NCBI GenBank assembly: GCA_947501005.1
Contig: CANMTU010000001.1
Coordinates: forward strand, 1,822,501-1,886,500
Direction: 5' to 3'
Length of the DNA stretch: 64,000 nt
Source: an uncultured Erythrobacter sp.
GTDB lineage: Bacteria; Pseudomonadota; Alphaproteobacteria; Sphingomonadales; Sphingomonadaceae
The translations under genes and the position numbers were made by a program. Below, one piece after another: positions 36,761-45,528 of this stretch (its first letter is position 1; each line of letters begins with the position of its first letter). Below the pieces are notes generated by a model. It was given only the letters and a program-made list of their open reading frames with translations. It did no database searches and was not told where the DNA came from.

Positions 36761-37522
36761 TTACTTCCCCTTCCAGTTGGGCTTGCGCTTTTCGGCGAAT
36801 GCGGCGGCGCCTTCGCGCGCATCCTCGCTCACGAAGACCGGGCCGATCAATTGCGCCTGCTTGTCATAGCGCTCGTCCATCGACCAGGCGCGCGATTGCT
36901 TCACGATCTGCTTGGACACACGCACGGCGAGCGGGCCGTTCTCTGCGATCCGTGCCGCCAACTCCTTCGCCCCGTCGAGCGCAGACCCGTCGGTCACCCG
37001 GTTCACGAGGCCGAGTTCGTAGGCGCGCGCAGCGTCGATGAAATCACCGGTGAGTGCCAGTTCCATCGCGATCCGCTCGGGGATCTGGTCGGGCAGCATC
37101 ATCACCCCGCCCGCCGCCGCGACAAGACCGCGCTTCACCTCGGGAATGCCGAACTTCGCCTGTGTACTGGCCACGACGAGATCGCAGGCGATCATCAGTT
37201 CGAGCCCGCCAGCCAGCGCATAGCCTTCGACCGCCGCGATCAGCGGCTTCTTTGGCGGGGCCTGCACCACGCCGCCGAAACCGCGCCCTTCGACGCTGGG
37301 AGACTCGCCGCGCAGGAAGCCCTTGAGGTCCATGCCCGAACAGAAGGTGCCGCCCGCGCCGGTCAGAATGCCGACCCGCAGGCCGTCGTCATCGTCGAGC
37401 CGGTCCATCGCCGCGGCAATGCCTTCGGCCGCGGCCTTGTTCATCGCGTTCTTCGCCTCGGGCCGGTTGATCGTGACGATCAGCACGCCGTCCGCGACTT
37501 CGGTGAGCAGTTCCTCGCTCAT
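36761..37522 (-). CDS. enoyl-CoA hydratase/isomerase (crotonase family)
   Basis: A 253-residue crotonase-fold protein. The oxyanion-hole blocks are GTFCSGMDLKGF and EGYALAGGLELMIACDLVVAS; a Glu in GIPEVKRGL lies near the second catalytic position, while the first is not the usual Glu pair, so hydratase versus isomerase activity is uncertain. The ATG at 37522 has GGGAG eight bases upstream. First gene of a two-gene beta-oxidation operon and divergent from the thiolase gene across 104 bases. Confidence 0.9.
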   Translation of the reverse strand: MSEELLTEVADGVLIVTINRPEAKNAMNKAAAEGIAAAMDRLDDDDGLRVGILTGAGGTFCSGMDLKGFLRGESPSVEGRGFGGVVQAPPKKPLIAAVEGYALAGGLELMIACDLVVASTQAKFGIPEVKRGLVAAAGGVMMLPDQIPERIAMELALTGDFIDAARAYELGLVNRVTDGSALDGAKELAARIAENGPLAVRVSKQIVKQSRAWSMDERYDKQAQLIGPVFVSEDAREGAAAFAEKRKPNWKGK

Positions 37523-37626
37523 GCTCGCATCTCCCATTTCATTATGAAACTGTTCTTGCGCCTTTGCTGCGGCAGGCTTACGCAAACGTCAACCGGCAAA
37601 AGCCGAAAACGACAGGAGAGTACGCC

Positions 37627-38895
37627 GTGGCAGACGCTTACATCATCGACGCCGTTCGCACCCCGCGGGGGATCGGGAAACAGGGCAAAGGCGCGCTTGC
37701 CGCGATGCACCCGCAGCACCTTGCCGCGACCTGTCTGAAGGCGATCAGGGAGCGCAACGATCTCGACACCGCGACGGTGGACGACGTGATCTGGTCGGTC
37801 AGCACGCAGGACGGTTTGCAGGCGGGCGACCTCGGGCGAATGGCGGCGCTCGACGCGGGGTATGACGAACGCTCCAGCGGCACCACGCTCGACCGGTTCT
37901 GCGGCGGCGGCATCACCTCGGTCGCACTGGCGGCGGCGCAGGTGATGAGCGGGATGGAGGACTGCGTCGTCGCCGGCGGCACGGAAATGATGAGTCTGAC
38001 CGCGCAGCAGACCAAGGACAAGATGGCCGCCGGCCTGCGCCCGCCGATGATGGGCGCCTATAACGAGCGGTTGCAGGCCAGCCACCCGCAAAGCCACCAG
38101 GGCGTCTGCGGCGATGCCATCGCGTCGAAGGAAGGCTTTTCGCGGGAGGAGCTAGACGAGGTCGGCTATCGCAGCCAGCAGCGCGCCGCCCGCGCAATCG
38201 TGGAAGGGCGGTTCGACAAGTCGCTCGTTCCCGTGACCGACGACGACGGCAACGTCGTCCTCGACAGGGAGGAGTTCCCTCGCCCGCAGACCACGCGCGA
38301 AGGGCTGGCCGAACTGCAGCCCGCCTTCACCAAGATTGCCGACGTTCCGATCGACAAGCAGGGGACGACTTTTCGTAAGCTGGTGAACCAGAAATACCCC
38401 GACCTGGAGATCGAACACTTCCACCATGCCGGCAACAGCTCCGGCGTGGTGGACGGTGCCGCCGCCGTGCTGGTGACCAGCCGCGACTATGCCGAGACGC
38501 ACGGGTTGAAACCCCGCGCCCGCATTGTCGCCACCGCGAATATGGGCGACGATCCCACCTTGATGCTCAATGCGCCGGTCCCGGCGGCGAAGAAGGTGCT
38601 GGAGAAAGCCGGTCTGTCGAAGGATGACATCGACCTGTTCGAGATCAACGAAGCCTTCGCCGTGGTGGCGGCCAAGTTCGTGCGCGACCTCGATCTCGAC
38701 TGGGACAAGGTCAACGTCAATGGCGGTTCGATCGCGCTCGGCCATCCGATCGGCGCGACCGGTTCGATCCTGATCGGCACGATGGTCGACGAGCTGGAGC
38801 GGCAGGACAAACGCTACGGGCTCGTCACCATGTGCGCGGCGGGCGGCATGGCGCCGGCCATCATCATCGAGCGGGTCGACGGGTTCGCGGACTGA
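37627..38895 (+). CDS. acetyl-CoA C-acyltransferase (thiolase)
   Basis: A 422-residue thiolase. The nucleophilic cysteine is in LDRFCGGGITSV, the conserved His in NVNGGSIALGHPIGATG and the second cysteine in TMCAAGGMAPAIIIE. FEINEAFAVV is also diagnostic. It would carry out the thiolytic step of fatty-acid or related acyl-CoA degradation with the divergent dehydrogenase and hydratase. The start is a GTG at 37627 with GGAGA eight bases upstream; no ATG gives the family N-terminus ADAYIIDAVRTPRG. Confidence 0.93.
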   Translation: MADAYIIDAVRTPRGIGKQGKGALAAMHPQHLAATCLKAIRERNDLDTATVDDVIWSVSTQDGLQAGDLGRMAALDAGYDERSSGTTLDRFCGGGITSVALAAAQVMSGMEDCVVAGGTEMMSLTAQQTKDKMAAGLRPPMMGAYNERLQASHPQSHQGVCGDAIASKEGFSREELDEVGYRSQQRAARAIVEGRFDKSLVPVTDDDGNVVLDREEFPRPQTTREGLAELQPAFTKIADVPIDKQGTTFRKLVNQKYPDLEIEHFHHAGNSSGVVDGAAAVLVTSRDYAETHGLKPRARIVATANMGDDPTLMLNAPVPAAKKVLEKAGLSKDDIDLFEINEAFAVVAAKFVRDLDLDWDKVNVNGGSIALGHPIGATGSILIGTMVDELERQDKRYGLVTMCAAGGMAPAIIIERVDGFAD

Positions 38896-38912
38896 CCCCT
38901 TCGCGGCCCTCC

Positions 38913-40829
38913 CTATTTCAAGGGCAGGATCTGCCGGATGATATAGTCCGCCGCTTCTTCCGGGCTCATCGCCACAGTGTTGACGCGGATTTCCGGCTCC
39001 TCGGGCTCTTCATACGGGCTGTCGATCCCGGTGAAGTTCTTGAGTTCGCCGCTCCGCGCCTTCCTGTAGAGACCCTTCACGTCGCGCGCCTCGGCCACTT
39101 CGAGGGGCGTATTGACGTGGATCTCGATGAACTCGCCCTCGCCCATCATGTCACGCACCAGCTTGCGGTCGGCCCGGAAGGGGCTGATGAAGGCGGTGAG
39201 GACGATGAGGCCCGCATCGGTCATAAGCTTGGCGACCTCGCCGATGCGGCGGATATTCTCGATCCGGTCGCTTTCGGTGAAGCCCAGATCCTTGTTGAGG
39301 CCGTGGCGAACATTATCCCCGTCGAGCAGGAAGGTGTGGCGGTTCATGATCGCCAGCTTCTTTTCCACCTCGTTGGCGATGGTCGACTTGCCCGAACCCG
39401 AAAGCCCGGTGAACCACAGCACGCGCGGCTTCTGGTTCTTCATCGCGGCGTGATCGTCGCGGCTGATGTCCACCGCCTGCCAATGCACGTTCTGCGCCCG
39501 GCGCAGGCTGAAATTGAGCATTCCCGCGCCGACCGTGCGATTGGTGATCTTGTCGATCAGGATGAACCCGCCGAGCGCGCGATTGTCCGCATAGGGCGCG
39601 AACACGATCCGGCGGTCGGTCGTCAGTTCCGCCACGCCGATCGCGTTCAATTCCAGCGTCCGCGCCGCCATGTGCTGCATGGTGTTGACGTTGATCTCGT
39701 ATTTCGGCTCCGCGAGGGTGGCCGAGACGGTCTGCGTACCCAGCTTGAGCCAGTACCCCCGCCCCACGACGAGCGGCTCCTCGTCCATCCATACGACAGT
39801 CGCCTCGAACTGGTCGGCGACTTCGGGGGGATCGCCCGCTGCGGCGAGGACGTCGCCACGCGAGCAGTCGATCTCGTCGGCCAGCGTCACGGTAACGGAC
39901 CGCCCCGCCCCCGCCCCGTCAAGATCGCCGTCCATCGTCACGATCGAGCGGACCGTGCTTGTCTTGCCCGATGGGAGCGAACGCACCGTGTCCCCTGGCG
40001 CGATCGAGCCGGTCGCGATCAAGCCGGAAAAGCCCCGAAAGTCGAGGTTCGGGCGGTTAACCCATTGCACCGGCATGGTGAACGGCTTGGCGAGATTGGC
40101 GTCGGTGCCGATCTCGACGCTCTCCAGATGCTCCATCAGCGTTGGCCCGTCATACCACGGCATGGTATCGGAACGCGCGGTGATGTTGTCGCCCGCGAGG
40201 CCAGAGGTGGGGATCGCGGTGAAGCTCTCGATCCCGATGCTCCGCGCGAATTCGGCGTAATCGGAAAGGATCGCCTCGTATCGCGCCCGGTCGTAACCGA
40301 TCAGATCCATCTTGTTGACCGCGAGGACGAGGTTGCGGATGCCGAGCCGATGGCACAGGAAACTGTGCCGCCGCGTCTGCACCAGCACGCCCTTGCGCGC
40401 ATCGACCAGGATGCAGGCGAGATCGGCGGTCGATGCGCCGGTGACCATGTTGCGGGTATATTGCTCGTGCCCCGGGCAATCGGCGACGATGAACTTGCGG
40501 TTCTGAGTGGAGAAAAAGCGATAGGCGACGTCGATGGTGATGCCCTGTTCGCGCTCGGCGGCGAGCCCGTCGACCAGCAGGGCGAAATCGATCTCCTGCC
40601 CCTGCGTCCCCACCCGCTTGCTGTCGTTTTCCAGCGCGGCGAGCTGATCCTCGAAGATCATCTTGGAATCGTAGAGCAGGCGGCCGATCAAGGTCGACTT
40701 GCCATCGTCCACGCTGCCGCAGGTGATGAAACGCAACATGGTCTTGTGCTGATGCTTGTCGAGATAGGCGTCGATATCCTCTGCGATGAGGGCATCGGTC
40801 TGGTAAACAGGGTCGGTTTGCTGGGTCAT
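38913..40829 (-). CDS. cysNC: bifunctional sulfate adenylyltransferase subunit 1 / APS kinase
   Basis: A 638-residue fusion. The N-terminal CysN GTPase (about 1-440) has GSVDDGKST at 38-46, the switch-[19 protein letters not shown] and NKMDLI. The C-terminal CysC kinase (about 450-638) has [25 protein letters not shown] and [13 protein letters not shown]. With CysD it makes APS from sulfate and ATP, then phosphorylates it to PAPS. Fusion of this kind is common in alphaproteobacteria. Separated from cysD by 119 bases holding a long inverted repeat. Confidence 0.95.
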   Translation of the reverse strand: MTQQTDPVYQTDALIAEDIDAYLDKHQHKTMLRFITCGSVDDGKSTLIGRLLYDSKMIFEDQLAALENDSKRVGTQGQEIDFALLVDGLAAEREQGITIDVAYRFFSTQNRKFIVADCPGHEQYTRNMVTGASTADLACILVDARKGVLVQTRRHSFLCHRLGIRNLVLAVNKMDLIGYDRARYEAILSDYAEFARSIGIESFTAIPTSGLAGDNITARSDTMPWYDGPTLMEHLESVEIGTDANLAKPFTMPVQWVNRPNLDFRGFSGLIATGSIAPGDTVRSLPSGKTSTVRSIVTMDGDLDGAGAGRSVTVTLADEIDCSRGDVLAAAGDPPEVADQFEATVVWMDEEPLVVGRGYWLKLGTQTVSATLAEPKYEINVNTMQHMAARTLELNAIGVAELTTDRRIVFAPYADNRALGGFILIDKITNRTVGAGMLNFSLRRAQNVHWQAVDISRDDHAAMKNQKPRVLWFTGLSGSGKSTIANEVEKKLAIMNRHTFLLDGDNVRHGLNKDLGFTESDRIENIRRIGEVAKLMTDAGLIVLTAFISPFRADRKLVRDMMGEGEFIEIHVNTPLEVAEARDVKGLYRKARSGELKNFTGIDSPYEEPEEPEIRVNTVAMSPEEAADYIIRQILPLK

Positions 40830-40840
40830 ACTGTTAATTC

Positions 40841-40929
40841 CGTTCGGGCTGAGCTTGTCGAAGCCCTGCTTTTCTTTGCCCTCGCCGGTCCGAAAGAAGG
40901 ACAGCCCTTCGACAAGCTCAGGGCGAACG
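40841..40929. repeat. REP-like inverted repeat between cysD and cysNC
   Basis: Left arm 40841-40868 and right arm 40902-40929 share the core CTGAGCTTGTCGAAG and its exact complement, with CGTTCG ends also matching; only the outer CCC/GGC triplets differ. About 33 bases separate the arms. The core matches a repeat family I recall as frequent between genes in sphingomonads and other proteobacteria. A related copy lies at 52153-52241. In the cysD-cysNC mRNA it would form a strong hairpin. Confidence 0.75.
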
Positions 40930-40948
40930 ATGAGAGGAATAGTGGCGG

Positions 40949-41857
40949 CTAGAAATACCCTTCCTGCTTCTTGCGCTCCATCGAGGCGTCGCCCGAATCC
41001 TTGTCGATCACGCGGCCCTGCCGCTCGCTGGTCGTCGTCAGCAGCATTTCCTGGATGATCTCGGGCAGCGTTGCCGCCTCGCTTTCGACCGCGCCGGTCA
41101 GGGGAAAGCAGCCCAATGTCCGGAAGCGGATCGAGCGTTCGGTGATCTCGGGGCGTCGGCCCATGACCTGTTCCAGCCGCTCGATATCGTCGGCCATGAA
41201 CAACCCGCCCTCATATTCGAAGGTCGGGCGCTTTGCCGAATAATAGAGCGGCACGATCTCGATATTCTCGAGATGGATGTACTGCCAGATGTCGAGTTCG
41301 GTCCAGTTCGACAGCGGGAACACGCGGATGCTCTCGCCCTTCTTCTTGCGGGCATTGTAGAGGTTCCACAGTTCCGGGCGCTGGCTCTTGGGATCCCAGC
41401 CATGGCTCGCCGTGCGGAAGGAGAAGATGCGCTCCTTCGCTCGGCTCTTCTCCTCGTCGCGCCGCGCGCCGCCGAACGCCGCATCGAAGCCGTATTTGTC
41501 GAGCGCCTGCTTCAACCCTTGCGTCTTCCACATATCGGTGTGCAACGGGCCGTGATCGAAGGGGTTGATGCCGAGATCCCGCGCTTCGGGGTTCTGGTGC
41601 ACCAGCAGTTCCATGCCCGCATCCCGCGCGCTCTTTTCGCGCAGCGCGTACATGTCCTTGAACTTCCACGTCGTATCGACATGCAGCAGCGGAAACGGCG
41701 GCGGCGAAGGGTAGAAGGCCTTCTTCGCCAGATGCAGCATCACGGCGCTGTCTTTCCCGATGGAATAAAGCATCACCGGCTTCTCCGCCTCGGACACCAC
41801 TTCGCGCATGATGTGGATGCTCTCGGCCTCGAGCCGCTGCAGATGGGTAAGGGTCAT
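40949..41857 (-). CDS. cysD: sulfate adenylyltransferase subunit 2
   Basis: A 302-residue CysD, the catalytic ATP-pyrophosphatase subunit of ATP sulfurylase. The PP-loop is in [20 protein letters not shown], followed by [35 protein letters not shown] and [15 protein letters not shown], and the C-terminal [23 protein letters not shown] tail. Length is the standard 302. First gene of the sulfate-activation operon. No cysH or cysIJ is in the window. Confidence 0.95.
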   Translation of the reverse strand: MTLTHLQRLEAESIHIMREVVSEAEKPVMLYSIGKDSAVMLHLAKKAFYPSPPPFPLLHVDTTWKFKDMYALREKSARDAGMELLVHQNPEARDLGINPFDHGPLHTDMWKTQGLKQALDKYGFDAAFGGARRDEEKSRAKERIFSFRTASHGWDPKSQRPELWNLYNARKKKGESIRVFPLSNWTELDIWQYIHLENIEIVPLYYSAKRPTFEYEGGLFMADDIERLEQVMGRRPEITERSIRFRTLGCFPLTGAVESEAATLPEIIQEMLLTTTSERQGRVIDKDSGDASMERKKQEGYF

Positions 41858-42020
41858 GGGAGGGTCGTCTCGAAAGCGGTGGCGGAATCGAATCTTGATT
41901 GGGCGCCACTATCTGCCCGACCACGCGGCGACGGGGCAAACGCGGATCATGTGCCGCGCGGATAGGAAAGGTTTCCGCCCGCCTCTGCCGCCGGTCGGCC
42001 GCGCGCGCCGCGAGAGAATG

Positions 42021-42057
42021 AAAACCGCCCCGTTTCCTTGATCGGGAAACGGGGCGG
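42021..42057 (-). terminator. Rho-independent terminator of the proline-rich lipoprotein gene
   Basis: CCGCCCCGTTTCC (42025-42037) and GGAAACGGGGCGG (42045-42057) form a perfect 13-pair stem with a seven-base loop, followed on the minus strand by TTTT. It lies 41 bases past the stop at 42099. The long 241-base gap between this gene and the cysD start otherwise holds only the cysD leader. Confidence 0.85.
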
Positions 42058-42098
42058 CGCGGGTTTGCAAATTGGGGAATGGGTACAACGGTTCCGCG

Positions 42099-42971
42099 CT
42101 ATTGCGGCTCGACAGTCGCGGCGGCATCCGGCAGCACGAGCGAGCCTTGCGCATCCGACGCCGGCACGCTGGTGGTCGGAATGGCTTGGGGAAGCGTCTG
42201 CGATCCGGGCTGCTGCGCGTCCTGCCCGCTCAAATCGGTGCCGTTGCCGGCAACGCCCGACATGGCATTCGGGTCGAGCGGATTGTCGTAACCGAAGGTC
42301 AGCGTAATCGGCGGCGGGCCGTATTGCGCGTCCCACGATGCGAGGTTCGCCCGGTAGGTATCGTAGGCCTGGAAGAATTCCTCGAACGCCGCCTCGATCC
42401 GCGAAAGGGCAGTCACGGAGAAGCTGTCGAGATTATCCTTCTCGATCGTCAGGATTTCCTGGCTGATCGCATAGGCGACGTCGCAGAACCCGTCCTTGGC
42501 TGGCGGCAGTGCGTAGTAATTATAGACCTGCGTCATGTAGGTATCCTGCACGTCGCGGTAGGTCGCACCGTATTTCTGGCGAAACTCGCTCTCCAGGGCG
42601 CGATTGGTCGCGGAAAGCTGACGCGCGTTATTGGTCAGGTACTGGCCGTAATTCTCGACCAGCCCGGCATATTGCGGATCGAGGCAGTTGAGCGCCGCGA
42701 CGTTGAGGGCCGAGCGCAGGTTCCACGTGGTCTGCGCCGGGGTCAGGCCGGCGTTCACGGTCTGCCGAACGCCCAGGGCGCTCACCACGGGGATTGCCAT
42801 CTGGGCGACCGCGCCCATCGGCGGGGTCGGCCGCGGCGGGAGGAGGATGGGCGGCGGCGGCGGAGGCGGCGGCGGGGGCGGCGGCGGAGGGGGCGTGGTG
42901 CAGGCGGCGATGGCGGCGAAGCAGGCGGCAAGGCCAGCGATACGGAATAATTGTTGCGAAACGCGGCTCAC
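42099..42971 (-). CDS. hypothetical lipoprotein with 15-proline run
   Basis: A 290-residue predicted outer-envelope lipoprotein. From the GTG at 42971 the signal peptide VSRVSQQLFRIAGLAACF runs to a lipobox AIAAC with Cys24. GGAGG eight bases upstream supports this start over ATG codons at 43013 and 43004. Directly after TT comes a run of fifteen prolines, then PP-rich sequence, a helical domain (about 60-220) with many Gln/Asn/Tyr, and a disordered Gln/Pro/Ala tail. No named family recognised. Has its own terminator. Confidence 0.72.
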   Translation of the reverse strand: MSRVSQQLFRIAGLAACFAAIAACTTPPPPPPPPPPPPPPPILLPPRPTPPMGAVAQMAIPVVSALGVRQTVNAGLTPAQTTWNLRSALNVAALNCLDPQYAGLVENYGQYLTNNARQLSATNRALESEFRQKYGATYRDVQDTYMTQVYNYYALPPAKDGFCDVAYAISQEILTIEKDNLDSFSVTALSRIEAAFEEFFQAYDTYRANLASWDAQYGPPPITLTFGYDNPLDPNAMSGVAGNGTDLSGQDAQQPGSQTLPQAIPTTSVPASDAQGSLVLPDAAATVEPQ

Positions 42972-43061
42972 GCGCGGGCCCTCCTCAAGACTGCGGCCCG
43001 TCATGCTTTGCATGGCATTGACGGGAGATGAAGCCGGACCCTAGCGTGTTGTTCGGACAAA

Positions 43062-43097
43062 GAAAATGCCCGCGACGCCGAATGGCGCCCCGGGCAT
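43062..43097 (-). terminator. Rho-independent terminator of the Bax-inhibitor-1 family gene
   Basis: ATGCCCG (43066-43072) pairs with CGGGCAT (43091-43097), with further pairing inside, followed on the minus strand by TTTCTTT. It starts 38 bases past the stop at 43135. Confidence 0.75.
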
Positions 43098-43134
43098 GAT
43101 CAATCGGTGTTCCGAACCCTTCGGCGGGGCGCGA

Positions 43135-43917
43135 TTACTCGCGGTTGCCGAGGAACTGCAGCAGGAACATGAACAGGTTGATGAAGTCGAGATAGAGGCT
43201 GAGCGCACCCATCACGACGGCCTTGCCCGCATAATCCGTGCCGCGAACGTAAGAGTATTCGGTCTTCAGCCGCTGCGTATCGTAGGCGGTGAAGCCCGCG
43301 AAGATCAGCACGCCGAGGATGTTGATGACCAGACCCATCGCGCCCGACTGGAAGAAGAACGCATTCAGCAGCATGGCGACGATGATGCCGATCAGGCCCA
43401 TCATCAGGAAAGTGCCGAGGCCCGACAGGTTCTTCTTCGTCGTATAGCCGAACAGGCTGAGGCCGGCGAAGGCCGCGGCCGAAGCGAAGAACGCGGTCGC
43501 GATCGATTCGCCGGTATAGGTGGCGAAGATCGTCGACATCGACAGGCCGAACAGGGTCGCGAAGCCCCAGAACATCGCCTGCAGCGTGGTCTGGCTGAAC
43601 CGCTGCACCCCGCCGAAGCTGATGACGAGGATGAAGGCCAGCGGCGCCAGCGAGATGATCCATCCCAGCATCGTCGGCTGGATGGCGGTGCCGGCAGGCG
43701 TCTGCACGGCCTGGTACGCCGCGTTGAACAGCGGGCTGTTGACGAACAGCAGGGCGACGATGCCGGTCAGCAGGACGCCCGATGCCATCATGTTGTAGAT
43801 CGACAGCATATGGGATCGCAGCCCCGCGTCGAATGTCTCACGCCGGGCAACGGCGTCGCCAGCGCGCGGTACGGTCGTGAAACCCCGCTTCTGGTCCGTG
43901 TCGTTCCAATCGGCCAT
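43135..43917 (-). CDS. Bax inhibitor-1/YccA family membrane protein
   Basis: A 260-residue protein with a polar N-terminal 35 residues and seven hydrophobic helices. The family signatures are present: HMLSIYNMMASGVLLTGIVAL, FGYTTKKNLSGLGTFLMMGLIG, and FAGFTAYDTQRLKTEYSYV with the pH-sensing aspartates, ending LDFINLFMFLLQFLGNRE. BI-1 proteins act as pH-sensitive calcium leak channels or modulators of FtsH. Single gene with its own terminator; a TTAGGAG site lies 11 bases before the ATG. Confidence 0.92.
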   Translation of the reverse strand: MADWNDTDQKRGFTTVPRAGDAVARRETFDAGLRSHMLSIYNMMASGVLLTGIVALLFVNSPLFNAAYQAVQTPAGTAIQPTMLGWIISLAPLAFILVISFGGVQRFSQTTLQAMFWGFATLFGLSMSTIFATYTGESIATAFFASAAAFAGLSLFGYTTKKNLSGLGTFLMMGLIGIIVAMLLNAFFFQSGAMGLVINILGVLIFAGFTAYDTQRLKTEYSYVRGTDYAGKAVVMGALSLYLDFINLFMFLLQFLGNRE

Positions 43918-44002
43918 CTTGGCTCATCTCCTAAGATCGCGGGTACGATGATCGCCCCGCTCATGCTGCACAATATCGGGTGTTATCGCCGAAACTTCAA
44001 GA

Positions 44003-44018
44003 GAAACCGGACGGTTTC
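44003..44018 (-). terminator. possible terminator after proC
   Basis: GAAACC and GGTTTC form a six-pair stem with a four-base loop 31 bases past the proC stop, followed on the minus strand by TCTTG. Short stem and weak T-run make it tentative. Confidence 0.4.
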
Positions 44019-44048
44019 CGGTTAACGGCAATCAACCACGAATGGCGC

Positions 44049-44852
44049 TCAACCGCGGGCTTCGCGGGACATTTCCGCGCTGCGATCGCGCCCCGCCGCA
44101 AGTGTTGCCTGCATCAGCTTGAACACCGCCTGATCGCGGTCGAGAACTTCGAGCCCGGCGCGGGTGGTGCCGCCGGGGCTGGCGACCTTGTCGGCCAGCG
44201 TGCCGGGATCGTCCGCCGAGTGCGATGCCAGCGCCGCCGCCCCCTCGACCATGGCGGTCGCGGTGCGGACGGCCTTGTCGTGCGGGAAACCGAGTTCCAC
44301 CGCGCCCTGTGCCAGCGCATCGATCACGCGGTAGACGAAGGCCGGCCCGCTTCCCGCAAGGGCGGTGAACAGGTCGAAATCCGCCTCGCCCACCCATTCG
44401 GGCAGACCGAGCGGGTCGAACAGGCGCACGAGGCTGTCGCGGTCGCCTTCGTCCAGCCCGTCCTGCGCCAGGCCGACCGGCGACTTGCCGAGCGCCACGG
44501 CGAGGTTGGGCATCACCCGCACGACGCCGCGCGCCTCGGGAAAGCGCCTGCGCAGGGTTTCCAGCTCGACCCCGGCGAGGATCGAGAGGATGACCGTGCC
44601 CGAACCCGCCAGCGGGGCGAGGCTTTCGGCGATGTCGCCCAGCATGTGCGGTTTGACGCCGATCAGGATGGCGTCGAAGTCGCCGCTTTCCGGCATCGCG
44701 TCGAGCGCGGTGACGCCCTCGGGATAGTCGCGCGGGGCGGGATCGAAGATGGTGAAGGCCTGGGGCCGCATGCCGCCCGCGAGCCAGCCGTCGAGCATGG
44801 CCCCGGCCATGTTGCCGCAACCGATGAAGAGAATGTTGTCGAATGTGATCAT
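44049..44852 (-). CDS. proC: pyrroline-5-carboxylate reductase
   Basis: A 267-residue ProC, which reduces pyrroline-5-carboxylate to proline with NAD(P)H. The Rossmann motif ILFIGCGNMAGAMLDGW opens the protein; VKPHML, VRVMPNLAVALGKS and ALAGSGPAFVYRVIDAL follow, and the C-terminal DKVASPGGTTRAGLEVL is the family signature. It lies 33 bases after the YbjN-domain gene, a pairing often seen in alphaproteobacteria, and is probably co-transcribed with it. Confidence 0.94.
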   Translation of the reverse strand: MITFDNILFIGCGNMAGAMLDGWLAGGMRPQAFTIFDPAPRDYPEGVTALDAMPESGDFDAILIGVKPHMLGDIAESLAPLAGSGTVILSILAGVELETLRRRFPEARGVVRVMPNLAVALGKSPVGLAQDGLDEGDRDSLVRLFDPLGLPEWVGEADFDLFTALAGSGPAFVYRVIDALAQGAVELGFPHDKAVRTATAMVEGAAALASHSADDPGTLADKVASPGGTTRAGLEVLDRDQAVFKLMQATLAAGRDRSAEMSREARG

Positions 44853-44885
44853 GGGGCAGCGCCTATCAAAGCGCGGCCCGCCCGG

Positions 44886-45389
44886 CTAGGCCTCGCCCGC
44901 GGCATCCACCATCGCCGCCTTCAGGGCATCGCCCGGCGACTTGTCGCCCCACAGCACGAACTGGAAGGCCGGATAGAACCGGTCGCACTCTTCCACCGCG
45001 ATCTCGACCAGCGATTGCGCCTGTTCGAGCGTCAGCAAGCGGTCGTCCGCCAACATGGTGCCATTGCGATAGAGCAGGATGCCGCCGTTCGACCACATGT
45101 CGAAATGGCCGAGCCAGGTCTGCTCGTTGATCAATGCGAGGAGTTCATGGGCGACGCGACGCTTTTCGGCGCCGACGCGAATGTCGGGCAGGCACAGCAA
45201 TTGCAGCACCTGATCGTCCGCCCGCCAGATCGCGCGCAGCTGATAGGTCGCCCAGCTTCCCTGAATCTCGCCGGTCAGTTCCTCGGCGGCGGTTTCGCAG
45301 GGCCAGCCGCGCGCCTGGAACAGTGCCATCAGCATGTCCAGCGGGGCCGCCTCGTCGCCCGCCCGTTCGGCGTTCCGCACCAGTTTCAT
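44886..45389 (-). CDS. YbjN domain-containing protein
   Basis: A 167-residue protein of the YbjN family (type III secretion chaperone-like fold). Visible blocks are MLMALFQARGWPCE, GSWATYQLRAIWRADDQVLQLLCLPD, and the C-terminal ECDRFYPAFQFVLWG. Its molecular function is unknown; E. coli YbjN affects motility and stress. The ATG at 45389 is chosen because the family begins near here and the 34 upstream codons look non-coding. Upstream partner of proC. Confidence 0.85.
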   Translation of the reverse strand: MKLVRNAERAGDEAAPLDMLMALFQARGWPCETAAEELTGEIQGSWATYQLRAIWRADDQVLQLLCLPDIRVGAEKRRVAHELLALINEQTWLGHFDMWSNGGILLYRNGTMLADDRLLTLEQAQSLVEIAVEECDRFYPAFQFVLWGDKSPGDALKAAMVDAAGEA

Positions 45390-45528
45390 CGTATCGTCCC
45401 GTCGTCCATTCCGCGCTGATGGAGCGGTGCGACTGGGTCTGGCAATCGCGGGTCGCGATACGGCTGGGGAGAACAGGGGAACGTGCGTCAAACCCTGTTA
45501 ACATCCTGTGGATTGGGTGTTTGCAACC

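Noticed and set aside
37540..37600. TTGCG...CGCAA inverted repeat between the hydratase and thiolase genes as an operator
   Set aside because: Only five bases per arm with about 21 between; too weak to separate from chance.
38832..40952. Plus-strand open frame of 706 codons
   Set aside because: Shadow of cysNC on the other strand; no domain or ribosome site.
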